A DNA stretch of 64,000 bases from Chloroflexales bacterium ZM16-3 (GTDB lineage: Bacteria; Chloroflexota; Chloroflexia; Chloroflexales; Chloroflexaceae), in NCBI GenBank assembly GCA_004138175.2, contig RYFE02000010.1, forward strand, positions 1-64,000, read 5' to 3'. Position numbers and translations under genes: made by a program. The notes under the pieces are model-generated. The model was given only the letters and a program-made list of their open reading frames with translations. It ran no database searches and was not told the origin of the DNA. Shown here in pieces: positions 23,087-30,712 of this stretch (positions within the stretch are counted from its first letter, which is position 1; every line of letters starts with the position of its first letter).

Positions 23087-23391
23087 GATGTGCTCCCGTC
23101 GCTATCGCTCTGTGGTTCGCCCCAGTCAATTCGTAGTTCGCTAATCGCGTGGTCAAGCTCCACGTCGCGGGCCGCCTGGCGCAGCCGGACAAATCCGTAG
23201 CTCACACCCAGCTCAGCCAGCGCCCTCGTCACGCGCGCATCCGTCAGGGCCAGGTCGGCCGGCTTGAGCTGGTGGGCCAGCCGGGTGATCAGCTCCAGCG
23301 TGCGCGCCACCTCGCCAGCGTGCGCCTCGCCCGACAGCGCCCGCCGCGCCGCGCTGATGTTTTCGCCAATACTCCGTTTCAACAGTGGCAT
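23083..23391 (-). CDS. Small hypothetical protein
   Basis: A 102-residue protein from ATG 23391 (MPLLKRSIGENISAARRAL). It has a helical, Arg/Leu-rich body (GEVARTLELITRLAHQLKPADLAL) and an acidic end (GEPQSDSDGSTS). It lies 11 bases after the ADP-ribosyltransferase-like gene, so it is the natural place to look for an immunity or chaperone partner, but the sequence itself gives no such sign. Confidence 0.6.
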   Translation of the reverse strand: MPLLKRSIGENISAARRALSGEAHAGEVARTLELITRLAHQLKPADLALTDARVTRALAELGVSYGFVRLRQAARDVELDHAISELRIDWGEPQSDSDGSTS

Positions 23392-23402
23392 GGTGAATGT
23401 CC

Positions 23403-24440
23403 TTATGCTGTTGCGGGCACAATCTCGACCTCGGCCAGCGTGGTTCCCTTCGGCCCAGGCCCGACGCTCACCACCTTGTAGGCCATCCCCGGCGGCAGCA
23501 GCACCTCCTCCATCGCCATCTCGACGCCCCGGCCCTCGCGAAGCATCGGCAGCATCGGCTGCCCCGCCGCCACGCGGATCTTCATCAACACCGGCTGCGC
23601 CGCGTCGCGGGCGTACGATGTAGGCAGGTCGGGCGTGATGGAGGTCGAGCTGAACTCCTTCACCGTGATGGTCGCCCCAGGCTTCAGCGGCGGCAGGTAG
23701 CGGGCGTCCACGCCCCGGTAGAGCGTCAGCGCCTCCTCGCTCGGCCGCATCGCGCCGGTCAGCGTGGCGATCGCCGCCTGGTTCCCGCGCCCGGCCCGGA
23801 TCTGGCTGTTCAGCGCGCCGGTCTCCTGGAAGGCCACCATGAGCTGCTTCGTGGCCGCCGGCAGCGCCGAGAAGCGCGCCGTCTGCTCGCGCACGAACGC
23901 CGGCACGTCGGCCAGTCCCAGCTCGCGATAGACCTGCGGCTTCCCCGCCGCCGCCCGAGCGGTGTTGGCGTCCCGCGCCGCCGCCTGGCGTGCGCTGGCC
24001 TCGCTGCCCACCCCCGCCTTCAGCTTCGCGATAGCCTCCTTCGCATTGGCGAAGGTCTGCTTGCCCGCCGCCGGGTCGGCGAAGCCGCGAAACTGATGGC
24101 CCTCCCAGATTTCGAGCGCCTTGTAGTCCACGGAGCGGATCGCCTGGAAGTCGCCGTCGGTCACAAGCGGGTAGCCGGCGTTCTTGTACTCCGGCTTGGC
24201 CCGATCCGAGCCGAACGCCGCCGGCGCGGCTGGCGCGGCTGGCGCGGCCGGCTTGGCCGGCTCCTGGGCGGCAGGCTTCCCCGCCGCCGCCCGGATCTGG
24301 GCGTTCATCGACTTCGGCAGCGCCTGCCACTTCAGCGGCCCGCCCTCGCGGGATCTCCCCGCGCCGCCGTGCCCGCCCGGCTCGACGAACTCGCCGTTTT
24401 TATCGCGGAAGGGGTTGAAGCCCCCGTTGTGTCCTGGCAT
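23403..24440 (-). CDS. Tagged ADP-ribosyltransferase-like effector
   Basis: A 345-residue protein starting MPGHNGGFNPFRDKNGEF at 24440, with a Gly-rich linker, QALPKSMNAQIRAAAG shared with the protein at 11347, and an Ala/Pro linker (55-77). The C-terminal half matches the ARTC/C3-type exoenzyme fold in order: LTLYRGVD with Arg242, EFSSTSITP with the STS motif near 265-267, and MEEVLLPPG with Glu312 as the catalytic acid. The position two before it, normally Glu or Gln, is Met310, so target choice may be altered or activity weakened. I infer that it enters the host and modifies a protein, like T4 Alt. Confidence 0.75.
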   Translation of the reverse strand: MPGHNGGFNPFRDKNGEFVEPGGHGGAGRSREGGPLKWQALPKSMNAQIRAAAGKPAAQEPAKPAAPAAPAAPAAFGSDRAKPEYKNAGYPLVTDGDFQAIRSVDYKALEIWEGHQFRGFADPAAGKQTFANAKEAIAKLKAGVGSEASARQAAARDANTARAAAGKPQVYRELGLADVPAFVREQTARFSALPAATKQLMVAFQETGALNSQIRAGRGNQAAIATLTGAMRPSEEALTLYRGVDARYLPPLKPGATITVKEFSSTSITPDLPTSYARDAAQPVLMKIRVAAGQPMLPMLREGRGVEMAMEEVLLPPGMAYKVVSVGPGPKGTTLAEVEIVPATA

Positions 24441-24995
24441 GACAAAGCCCTCTCTGAGCCGTCCTGATGCGGTAAAGCCCTCAACATACAACAGCTTCTA
24501 AGCTACACAAGCCCCTTTTTGAGGCCTCTCCGCAGCCGATATACAGGTAGTCTCAATCCCCGCCGCGCCGGTCTTCGATGCGCCCCGCCGCCCGCTGTGA
24601 TGCGGTAAACCCCGGCCTCATACAGCAGCCTCGAAGGCGTTTCTAGGGGATCGTGGAATCGGGGTGGTAAACCTCCCTTACAGCAACTCAGGGGGGGCAG
24701 CGGGTTACTGTATGATCCACTTTTCTGCGCGTCCCAACGGTCTGCACAGAGGCCTCGCACTACAGGAAGTCTGCTTTCCTCCCTCGCTGCTTCTGCCGCT
24801 TTGGGAAGCCCTGCGCTGCGATGCGCTGCATGTGCGTTGCTGTTCGCTGCCCTGCCTGCCTGCCTCGCTGGCTGGCTGCCAGCCTCCCTATCTCCCTGCG
24901 AGCCTGCCTGTGCCTGTGCGCCCTGCGCGCCCTGCACGTCCCTGCACGTCCCTGCGTGCCTCTGTGATGCCCTGCGCGTGTCTGTGTGAGCCTGC

Positions 24996-25045
24996 GTGTG
25001 CTATACGTGTGCTATACGTGTGCTATACGTGTGCTATACGTGTGC
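24996..25045. repeat. Tandem 11-bp repeat
   Basis: Four exact copies of GTGTGCTATAC (24996-25039) and a partial fifth (GTGTGC). A period of 11 bp is close to one helical turn, so a protein binding each copy would line up on one face of the DNA. Confidence 0.9.
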
Positions 25046-25291
25046 CTACCCATCACCCCTTGGGTGTACGCCTACCTGCACGCCTGAGCCCTTCGTCCTG
25101 AATGTGTGTGGTAAACATCTGCCCTGGAGCCCCTGGTCGCCCTGGTCGCCCTGGGCTAAACCTGTGCAACGCCCTGTGCAGCCTGGCGAACCTGTGCAAC
25201 CTCTGGCGAGTGCCTGGGCCTTCCTGTGACGACGGGCCAGCGGCTCGTGTGAGCTGCTGACCCTTGATGTAGTGTGAGGATGTGGGCTGTG

Positions 25292-25353
25292 GAAAGTACT
25301 TCGCACCCCTTTGCAGAAAGTACTTCGCACCTACAGCAGAAAGTACTTCGCAC
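25292..25353. repeat. Three iteron-like 15-bp direct repeats
   Basis: GAAAGTACTTCGCAC occurs at 25292-25306, 25316-25330 and 25339-25353, with starts 24 and 23 bp apart. Each contains the palindrome AGTACT. Spacing near two helical turns resembles initiator or repressor binding arrays. Confidence 0.85.
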
Positions 25354-25482
25354 GCTCGCTGATGCGCTACGAGCGTGCTTTCTCGTTTTGGCTGTAAAGC
25401 CTTTCGGCGATCTCCTGCCCTCACTTGCGGGCGAGCTGTCTACACGCTTGTTGCAATGGCTTTCTAATGCGCTAAAACGGCT

Positions 25483-25568
25483 CTGGACGCCCTGGCGCGC
25501 CCTGGGAGGTTCACCCTAGCGCGCCCTGGAGCCCCTGGACGCCCTGGCGCGCCCTGGGAAGTTCACCC
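25483..25568. repeat. Duplicated CCTGG-rich segment
   Basis: The 25-bp stretch starting CTGGACGCCCTGGCGCGCCC at 25483-25507 recurs at 25535-25559. Both copies are followed by a similar TTCACCC. CCCTGG words continue to about 25630. Confidence 0.8.
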
Positions 25569-25675
25569 AGGGCGCCCTGGGCGGCCCTGGTCGCCCTGGC
25601 AGCATCACGCTGTGCGTCCCTGGACGCCCTGGCGATGTCGGCCTGGGCCTCGTGTCGCTGCGCGGCCCGGTACAT
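25511..25675 (-). CDS. Possible short Ala/Arg-rich helical peptide
   Basis: A 54-codon frame from ATG 25675 (MYRAAQRHEAQADIARASRD) reads like an amphipathic helix and directly follows the membrane protein gene. In the same place another frame (25516-25731) begins with an ATG nearer to that gene's stop but has Pro/Ser/Arg composition unlike a protein. The CCTGG repeats pass through it, so the protein-like look may be a product of the repeats. Confidence 0.25.
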   Translation of the reverse strand: MYRAAQRHEAQADIARASRDAQRDAARATRAAQGALGELPRARQGVQGLQGALG

Positions 25676-25733
25676 CGCCCGGTAGCAGCGTCCGAGGCGC
25701 AGGAGGCGCGCCCTGGCGTCGTCTGGGACATGC

Positions 25734-26174
25734 CTAGCGGCCTCCTGTCGGCTCGCCAGCGGCGGCGTGCTCAGTGACGCGGCGGTCGCCCTGGCGGCGC
25801 TCCGTGCCCGCACGGCGATCGCCAACCCTGCGCTCCTGGCCGACCTCCCAGTCGATAGGCGCTGTCGGCACCCGATTGGCGCGGCTGGGTCGCGGGGCGG
25901 GGTCGTCGGGAAGCACATCGCGCAACGGCCAGATGACGGCGTGGATGAGATCCTGGAGCATGTCGTTCTGCTGCTCGACGACCACGAGGCGCTTGTCCAT
26001 GCTGGCGGCGATGTCGCCGAGGCGGTCAATGGTTAATGTTTGCCGCTCGATCGAGTCCAGCAGCCGATCTGAGAGGGCCGTGAGGATGGGTCCGGCGATG
26101 CGGGCCATAGCGATCACCATGAACGCCATGACGCCCATGCCGCCGAACTGGATGAGGGTGCTGAGATCGGCCAT
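25734..26174 (-). CDS. Single-pass membrane protein with charged tail, holin-like
   Basis: A 146-residue protein from ATG 26174. One membrane helix (about 11-32, FGGMGVMAFMVIAMARIAG) is followed by a coiled-coil segment (SIERQTLTIDRLGDIAASMDKRLVVVEQQNDML) and a strongly charged end (ERRVGDRRAGTERRQGDRR). This layout resembles XhlA/BhlA-type holin partners and other small phage membrane proteins. It is the only gene right after leader module 4. A role in lysis is a guess. Confidence 0.6.
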   Translation of the reverse strand: MADLSTLIQFGGMGVMAFMVIAMARIAGPILTALSDRLLDSIERQTLTIDRLGDIAASMDKRLVVVEQQNDMLQDLIHAVIWPLRDVLPDDPAPRPSRANRVPTAPIDWEVGQERRVGDRRAGTERRQGDRRVTEHAAAGEPTGGR

Positions 26175-26202
26175 CGGGTGGTGCTCCTGGGTGAATGGGG
26201 AC

Positions 26203-26282
26203 AAAAAAAGCGCCACACCGGCAATTGCCGGTGTGGCGCGTGGGTCGCTGCTCACAAAGTTTAAGACATCCCTAGCATACCA
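26203..26282 (-). promoter_or_regulatory. Leader module 4
   Basis: Minus-strand order: TGGTATGCT (26282-26274), 22 bases, core GCAGCGACCCACGCGCC, a perfect 30-base hairpin (26239-26210), then T7 (26209-26203). The gene at 26174 follows. The -10 lies farther from the core than in the other copies. The hairpin would be an efficient intrinsic terminator by usual rules. Confidence 0.7.
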
Positions 26283-26298
26283 CGCGGGTGGCGCGAGA

Positions 26299-26646
26299 CT
26301 AGCGCTTGTTCTTGCTGTTGGGCGTGAAGCCCGACTTGCCCGAGCTCCCCGAGCTGCCATCGCTGCCCGACGCGGTCACGCTGGGCGAGCCGAGCTCGAT
26401 CCAGGAGTGGCCGTCGCTGGGCAGGGTCATGCCTACGTGGCTCCCGGTGCCGCCAGAGGACATGCTGGTCGGGCCGACGTTCACGGCGCGCATGGCCTCA
26501 AGGAAGGACACCTCGCCGGCCTTGTTCAGATACAGGACGCGGCCCTCAGCGCTGCGGCGGATCTCCTCAAGCCGTGAGTTGTCGGACGTGATCGTGCCGA
26601 GCATGTGGTCAAGGTCGGTCGGGGTAAGGATAGCAGAGGAAGTCAT
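26299..26646 (-). CDS. Hypothetical protein, triplicated family member 1
   Basis: A 115-residue protein. LTPTDLDHMLGTI, SAEGRVLYLNKAGEVSFLEAMRAVNVG and MTLPSDGHSWIELG match the two following paralogues. This copy alone has a Ser/Gly-rich tail (ASGSDGSSGSSGKSGFTPNSKNKR). No known domain. The family looks like a small beta-rich structural protein. Confidence 0.65.
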   Translation of the reverse strand: MTSSAILTPTDLDHMLGTITSDNSRLEEIRRSAEGRVLYLNKAGEVSFLEAMRAVNVGPTSMSSGGTGSHVGMTLPSDGHSWIELGSPSVTASGSDGSSGSSGKSGFTPNSKNKR

Positions 26647-26667
26647 AGCGACGGTCTCTTTTAGAGA

Positions 26668-26946
26668 TTAGTTCGTGAAGCCGAGGCTGTTCGGCCCGAG
26701 CTCGATCCAGGCGTGGCCATCGGTGGGCAGGGCCATGTCCTCGTGGCCGGCGTGGATCGACGTGGCACCGCCGCCGACGCTGACACTGCGCAGCGCCTCG
26801 ACGTACTTCACCTCGCCGGACTTGGCTAGGTAGGGCACGCGGCCCTCAGCCATTGAGCGGATGATGTCGAGCCGGGCACGGTCGCCAGCGATCTCGCCGA
26901 ACATGCGGTCCAAGGCAAAGGGCGTGAGGATCGGGTTGGGGTTCAT
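26668..26946 (-). CDS. Hypothetical protein, triplicated family member 2
   Basis: A 92-residue paralogue with LTPFALDRMFGEIAGDRARLDIIRSM, AEGRVPYLAKSGEVKYVEALRSVSVGGG and MALPTDGHAWIELG. It sits between the other two copies with short gaps, as expected for tandem duplication. Conservation is highest in the GRVPYLxKxGEV block and the DGHxWIELG block. Function unknown. Confidence 0.65.
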   Translation of the reverse strand: MNPNPILTPFALDRMFGEIAGDRARLDIIRSMAEGRVPYLAKSGEVKYVEALRSVSVGGGATSIHAGHEDMALPTDGHAWIELGPNSLGFTN

Positions 26947-27011
26947 AGCGGCTCCTTACGAGTCTGGCGAGCGATAGACAGCGGCTCGCTGGGCGCTGCA
27001 CGGATCGCGAT

Positions 27012-27206
27012 TCAGGAGTAGCCATCGGCCGGCAGGGGCTGCCCTGGCGTGCCGCAGTCGGTGCCGGCGTACTGCACCGTGCCGTTCTTGGCCAGGTACG
27101 GCGCGCCGCCGCCGGCGGCGGCAATGCGCCCCAGGCGCGCCGTGGTATGGGCGATGTCGCCGGCGATCCGGTCGAGCGTGGCGGGGACAAGGTCAAATGG
27201 AGGCAT
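27012..27206 (-). CDS. Hypothetical protein, triplicated family member 3 (short)
   Basis: A 64-residue paralogue from ATG 27206 with LVPATLDRIAGDIAHTTARLGRI, GGGAPYLAKNGTVQY and a truncated ending LPADGYS where the others read DGHxWIELG. It is first in the operon and is the shortest and most diverged, perhaps decaying. Confidence 0.55.
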   Translation of the reverse strand: MPPFDLVPATLDRIAGDIAHTTARLGRIAAAGGGAPYLAKNGTVQYAGTDCGTPGQPLPADGYS

Positions 27207-27596
27207 TACTGGCTTCTTAAAACACATCCGCGCCCGTCGGCCGGCGATCCTATCGGGGATCGAGGCGGCCGCTCGGGCGCGGTCAACAGGCGGAGACACT
27301 GGCCTGCGCGTCGGTCGAGACGAGCCGCGATCACGCGGGTTGAACAACGGCCGCGCGCAGCTATCGGTCGAGGTCGAGCCAACTGTTCCGCCACAGCGCC
27401 CAGGAGGCGACGCTGCAGCCCGGGCAAGGAAGGCGGCGCAGCTGGTAGTCGGGAGCGAGCAGAGACGAGAAGCACGTCTGCTCACTCAGTCGGACGCGGT
27501 GTGAACCGGCCGGACGACGACTCGATCTATGATGTGTGGAGGATAGCACGCGGGAGCGAAGAGTCAAGAAATGCGAGCTTGTCACTAATGACGGCG
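27207..27596. other. Divergent intergenic region
   Basis: A 390-base region between the minus-strand triplicated genes and leader module 5 of the structural block. I find no convincing gene. It must hold the minus-strand promoter, but no clear -35/-10 pair is visible. A structured RNA cannot be excluded. Confidence 0.5.
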
Positions 27597-27670
27597 TGGT
27601 ATGCTAGGTCAGACGCCCGCAGCGAACACGCGCGGCGCATCCTCCTCGGAGGGTGCGCCGCTTTCTTTTT
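27597..27670 (+). promoter_or_regulatory. Leader module 5, ahead of the portal operon
   Basis: TGGTATGCT (27597-27605), 13 bases, core GCAGCGAACACGCGC (27619-27633), a hairpin with GCGGCGCA/TGCGCCGC arms (27632-27661) and a T-rich run (27662-27670). The upstream gene is on the other strand, so this hairpin cannot be the terminator of a preceding gene. It heads the structural operon. Confidence 0.75.
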
Positions 27671-27689
27671 GCCACCGGAAAGACGCCCC

Positions 27690-27947
27690 ATGATCGACTT
27701 CAGCCTGACCATTATCAGCACGCTCCCGATGGCTGCCTACCGCGACACCGGGTTCTCGCCGGCGTTGATGTACGCCCCGCTGGCCGCCGCCCAGGCCAAG
27801 CGCTTGGTGCCGGGGGCCATCCTCGACGCGGCGCCGCTGCGCAGCGAGGGCCGCGACATCAACGTCGCCAGCGACGAGGTCACCCTGATCCTCGTTTGGG
27901 ATATCACCATGCACGAGGTGAACACATGCCTACCCTCTTTACCTTGA
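27690..27947 (+). CDS. Small hypothetical protein before portal
   Basis: An 85-residue protein from ATG 27690. Its ending (DEVTLILVWDITMHEV) resembles that of the 89-residue protein behind the MuF-like gene (VVHIETVWDITRAE), so the two may be paralogues that flank the portal and MuF genes. It overlaps the next gene by 22 bases. No known family. Confidence 0.6.
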   Translation: MIDFSLTIISTLPMAAYRDTGFSPALMYAPLAAAQAKRLVPGAILDAAPLRSEGRDINVASDEVTLILVWDITMHEVNTCLPSLP

Positions 27948-28168
27948 TCACCACGTTTAGCGACGCCGAGCTGCGCACCCTGCCCGGCGGCACCCTGCCG
28001 GTGCTGCACCAGCGCGGCCAGGCCGAGGCCCAGCGCCGCAAGTCGGGCAGCTCCGCAGTACTGATCAGCCTTGCAATGAGCGACCAAGTCGCCCCGCCCT
28101 TCGGCGGCGCGGCGATCGTCTCGAAGTGGCAGCTCCGCGCCCTGACTGAGGCACCCACCGATGAATAA
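27926..28168 (+). CDS. Small hypothetical protein before portal
   Basis: An 80-residue protein from ATG 27926 (MPTLFTLITTFSDAEL). It overlaps both its neighbours, by 22 bases upstream and 8 bases with the portal gene, which suggests translational coupling. It has a basic middle (AEAQRRKSGSSAV) and no recognised motif. Confidence 0.55.
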   Translation: MPTLFTLITTFSDAELRTLPGGTLPVLHQRGQAEAQRRKSGSSAVLISLAMSDQVAPPFGGAAIVSKWQLRALTEAPTDE

Positions 28169-29714
28169 AGACCTCGATCGCGCCTACGCGGCGCTGCGCG
28201 CCAAGAAGCGCACGCTCGACCGCTACTTCAGCTACTACGACGGCACCGAGCAGACGCCGGTCGTCAGCGAGCGGCTGCGCGAGACCTATCAGAACATTGA
28301 CTTCTCCATCAATGAGAACTGGGCCTCGGTGGTGGTGGACAGCATGGCCGACCGCATCAACCTGGAAGGGGTGAAGGGGCCGGACGCCAAGGTGCAGGAC
28401 GCCCTCGACGAGGTGATGCGGGCCACCGGCCTGATCATCGAGGCCGACGACGCCCACGAGGCGGCCCTGATTGCCGGCGAGGCCTACCTGATGGCCTGGA
28501 AAGAGGATGACGGCGACGTGGAGTGCTACTTTCACGACCCGCGCATGTGCCACGTCTTCTACGACGAGGCCAACCCGAACAAGGCGACGTTTGCGGCCAA
28601 GTGGTGGGAGGACGAGACGCAGTGCCACATCAAGCTGTTCTACGCTGACCACATCATGCTCTTCTCGGCTAACCGCACCTCCTCCGGCGAGTTCGCCGAC
28701 AGCGATGTCTTCGCCCAGGTCAGTGACGACGAGCACCGCTACGGGGTCATCCCGGTCTTCCACCTGCGCCCGCACCGGCGCGCCGCGATCTCTGAGCTGC
28801 GCAACGTGATCCCGATCCAGGACGGCATCAACCTGATGCTGACCAATATGTTTGTGACCGGCGAGTTCTCCGCCGCCCCGATGAAGTACGTGATCTCCAA
28901 CGCCGAGGGGCTAGAGGATCTCGTCAGCGCCCCCAACCGCATCTGGACGATCCCGGCGGCGGGCGGGCTCGACGGCGGCAGCGGCGCGCAGGTCGGGCAG
29001 TTCGCTGCGGCCGACCTGGGCAACTACCTCAAGGCGGTGGAGCACTCCATCAACGCGCTGAGCAGCATCACGCGCACGCCCAAGCACTACTTCGACCTGG
29101 GGCAGAACGCCCCGTCGGGCGAGGCGCTGAAGGTGATGGAGGCCCCGCTGGTGAAGAAGGTGAAGGAGCGGATCGCCCGGTTCGAGCCGGTCTGGAAGAA
29201 GCTGTTCGTCTTCCTGTGCAAGCTCCAGGACGTGGAGGTCTCCGAGCGCGACCTGACGCTCATCTGGTCGAGCCCGGAGACCGTGCAGCCGCTCCAGGAG
29301 GCCCAGACCACGAAGGCCAAGGCCGACGCGGTGGCCGCCAAGAAGGAGATCGGCATCAGCGTGCGCCAGGCGCTGCGCGAGCTGGACTACACCGACGAGC
29401 AGATCGACACGATGGAGGCGGAGCAGGCCAGCCAGCCCGCGGCTGACGGGGCCACCGGCAACGCGCTGATGTCCGCGCTCAGCAAGGGCCCGCCTGGGAA
29501 GCCAGCCGCGCCCAAGGCGGCACCGGCCGAGCCCACGCCCGCTCAGGGCGTGCCCGCTGCGCCGCCGGTCTTACCCAAGGCGGTGGGCTCTGCGACGAGC
29601 ACCGGCCTGCCGCGCCCTGGCCCGCTGCCCACGGTGCGCCCAGTTGAGGCGAGTGGCGCGAGTTTGTCGCAAGATGGCGCAAGCGCGCCGAACACCCAGA
29701 CTGAGGTGGCGTGA
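28161..29714 (+). CDS. Phage portal protein (SPP1 gp6-like)
   Basis: A 517-residue portal protein. Portals form a dodecameric ring at one capsid vertex, through which DNA enters and leaves. The pattern fits the SPP1 Gp6-like family: YFSYYDGTEQTPVVSERLRETYQNIDFSINENWASVVVDSMADRI at the start, a DDAHEAALIAGEAYLMAW segment, HPRRAAISELRNVIPIQDGIN, and a helical end. The last ~100 residues are Pro/Ala-rich and variable. The ATG overlaps the upstream gene; the stop overlaps the MuF-like start. The large terminase gene, normally just upstream, is absent. Confidence 0.9.
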   Translation: MNKDLDRAYAALRAKKRTLDRYFSYYDGTEQTPVVSERLRETYQNIDFSINENWASVVVDSMADRINLEGVKGPDAKVQDALDEVMRATGLIIEADDAHEAALIAGEAYLMAWKEDDGDVECYFHDPRMCHVFYDEANPNKATFAAKWWEDETQCHIKLFYADHIMLFSANRTSSGEFADSDVFAQVSDDEHRYGVIPVFHLRPHRRAAISELRNVIPIQDGINLMLTNMFVTGEFSAAPMKYVISNAEGLEDLVSAPNRIWTIPAAGGLDGGSGAQVGQFAAADLGNYLKAVEHSINALSSITRTPKHYFDLGQNAPSGEALKVMEAPLVKKVKERIARFEPVWKKLFVFLCKLQDVEVSERDLTLIWSSPETVQPLQEAQTTKAKADAVAAKKEIGISVRQALRELDYTDEQIDTMEAEQASQPAADGATGNALMSALSKGPPGKPAAPKAAPAEPTPAQGVPAAPPVLPKAVGSATSTGLPRPGPLPTVRPVEASGASLSQDGASAPNTQTEVA

Positions 29715-30712
29715 TGGAGCAACACATTGAGGCCCAGCGCCTGGCCCTGGCCAGCCGCGAGGAGGCGGTGGCCCTGGAGCTGGCCCGCCAGTTCGCGGCG
29801 ATCGCCGATGCGGTCGAGGCCGAGCTCCAGACGCTCTCTGCGGCGATCGTGGCCGCCGGCGACGCGGTGAGCCCGACCTGGCTGTATCGCCAGGCGCACT
29901 ACAAGAAGTTGATGCTCGGTGCCCGCGCCGCCTACCTGGAGTACGGTCGTCAGGCCGCCCGGGCCGTCGAGGGCCAGTACGCGGTGGCGCTAGACTACGG
30001 CCTGCGCGATGCCAACGAGCTGCTGACCCTGGCCGGCCTCGCGCCGAAGCCGCTGGCCAAGCAGGCGTCGGCCGGCCTGCTGGCCGGGATGCGCCGCCGG
30101 CTGCGGAAGCTGGCCCTGCCCACGTCGCTGGTGCAGCTGGCGACGAAGGCGATCACCGGCGCGCTGGTCAAGGCGGTGAAGGTGCGCACGCCTGAGGCCC
30201 CGATCGTGCCCGCGTCGCTGATCACCAAGATCCGCGAGGGCCTGGGCGCTATACTAATCAACGTGCTGCGCGCGCACCGCACCGAGGCCACCACGGCGTA
30301 CCGCAGCGTGGTTGGCGCGCAGTTCCTGGCCACCGCCGGGGTGGTGGGCTGGCAGTGGGCGGCCGAGCTGGAGAAGTCGCCCGCGCCCTGCGCGGTGTGC
30401 GTGGCGATGCACGGCCAAGTCTTCCCAGCCGACGAGCCCTTTGGGGCGCACATCGGCTGCCGGTGCCTGGCCATCCCGGTGCTGGCGGGCGGTGGCCCGA
30501 CGATCAGTATCAGCGGGGTGGAGTGGCTGGCCGCACAGACCGAGGCCCGCCAGGTGGCCGTGCTGGGCAAGACCAAGCGGAAGCTCTACACCAATGGCGA
30601 GCTCCACCTGAGCCAACTGGTCGAGGTGTCTGAGCATCCCGTCTACGGAAAGAGCAGGCACGAGCGCTCACTGAAGGCGCTCGGGCTGGACTATCGGACG
30701 GTGACGCCATGA
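29714..30712 (+). CDS. MuF-like minor head protein
   Basis: A 332-residue protein. AHRTEATTAYRSVVGAQF near the middle and CAVCVAMHGQVFPADEPFGAHIGCRCLAIPVL are the Phage_Mu_F signature, in which conserved Cys and His residues probably hold a metal. Proteins of this type sit inside the capsid near the portal. The C-terminal ~55 residues extend past the family domain (KTKRKLYTNGELHLSQLVEVS). ATG 29714 overlaps the portal stop; a GTG at 29711 is also in frame. Confidence 0.85.
   Translation: MEQHIEAQRLALASREEAVALELARQFAAIADAVEAELQTLSAAIVAAGDAVSPTWLYRQAHYKKLMLGARAAYLEYGRQAARAVEGQYAVALDYGLRDANELLTLAGLAPKPLAKQASAGLLAGMRRRLRKLALPTSLVQLATKAITGALVKAVKVRTPEAPIVPASLITKIREGLGAILINVLRAHRTEATTAYRSVVGAQFLATAGVVGWQWAAELEKSPAPCAVCVAMHGQVFPADEPFGAHIGCRCLAIPVLAGGGPTISISGVEWLAAQTEARQVAVLGKTKRKLYTNGELHLSQLVEVSEHPVYGKSRHERSLKALGLDYRTVTP

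Larger units (their letters stand above)
24441..25510. other. Gene-poor repeat-rich region
   Basis: No reading frame here looks like a protein. The stretch holds TGATGCGGTAAA twice (24468 and 24598) with related flanks, a block rich in CCCTG/CCTGG words (24830-25230), an 11-bp tandem repeat (24996-25045) and three spaced 15-bp repeats (25292-25353). Such a block on a phage or plasmid could hold a replication origin, regulatory sites or a non-coding RNA. It separates the two early minus-strand units. Confidence 0.6.

Noticed and set aside
24503-24937. 144-codon minus-strand frame in the repeat region
   Set aside because: The sequence is made of repeat-driven Gln/Ala/Gly/Arg runs and has no ribosome site or recognisable domain.
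26203-26282. Plain terminator of the upstream triplicated genes
   Set aside because: The same core box and hairpin occur in places with no upstream gene in that direction, so a leader is the better explanation, though it may also stop incoming transcription.
27361-27585. Small minus-strand gene in the divergent intergenic region
   Set aside because: Ser/Arg/Leu-rich composition, no ribosome site and overlap with several other equally poor frames.
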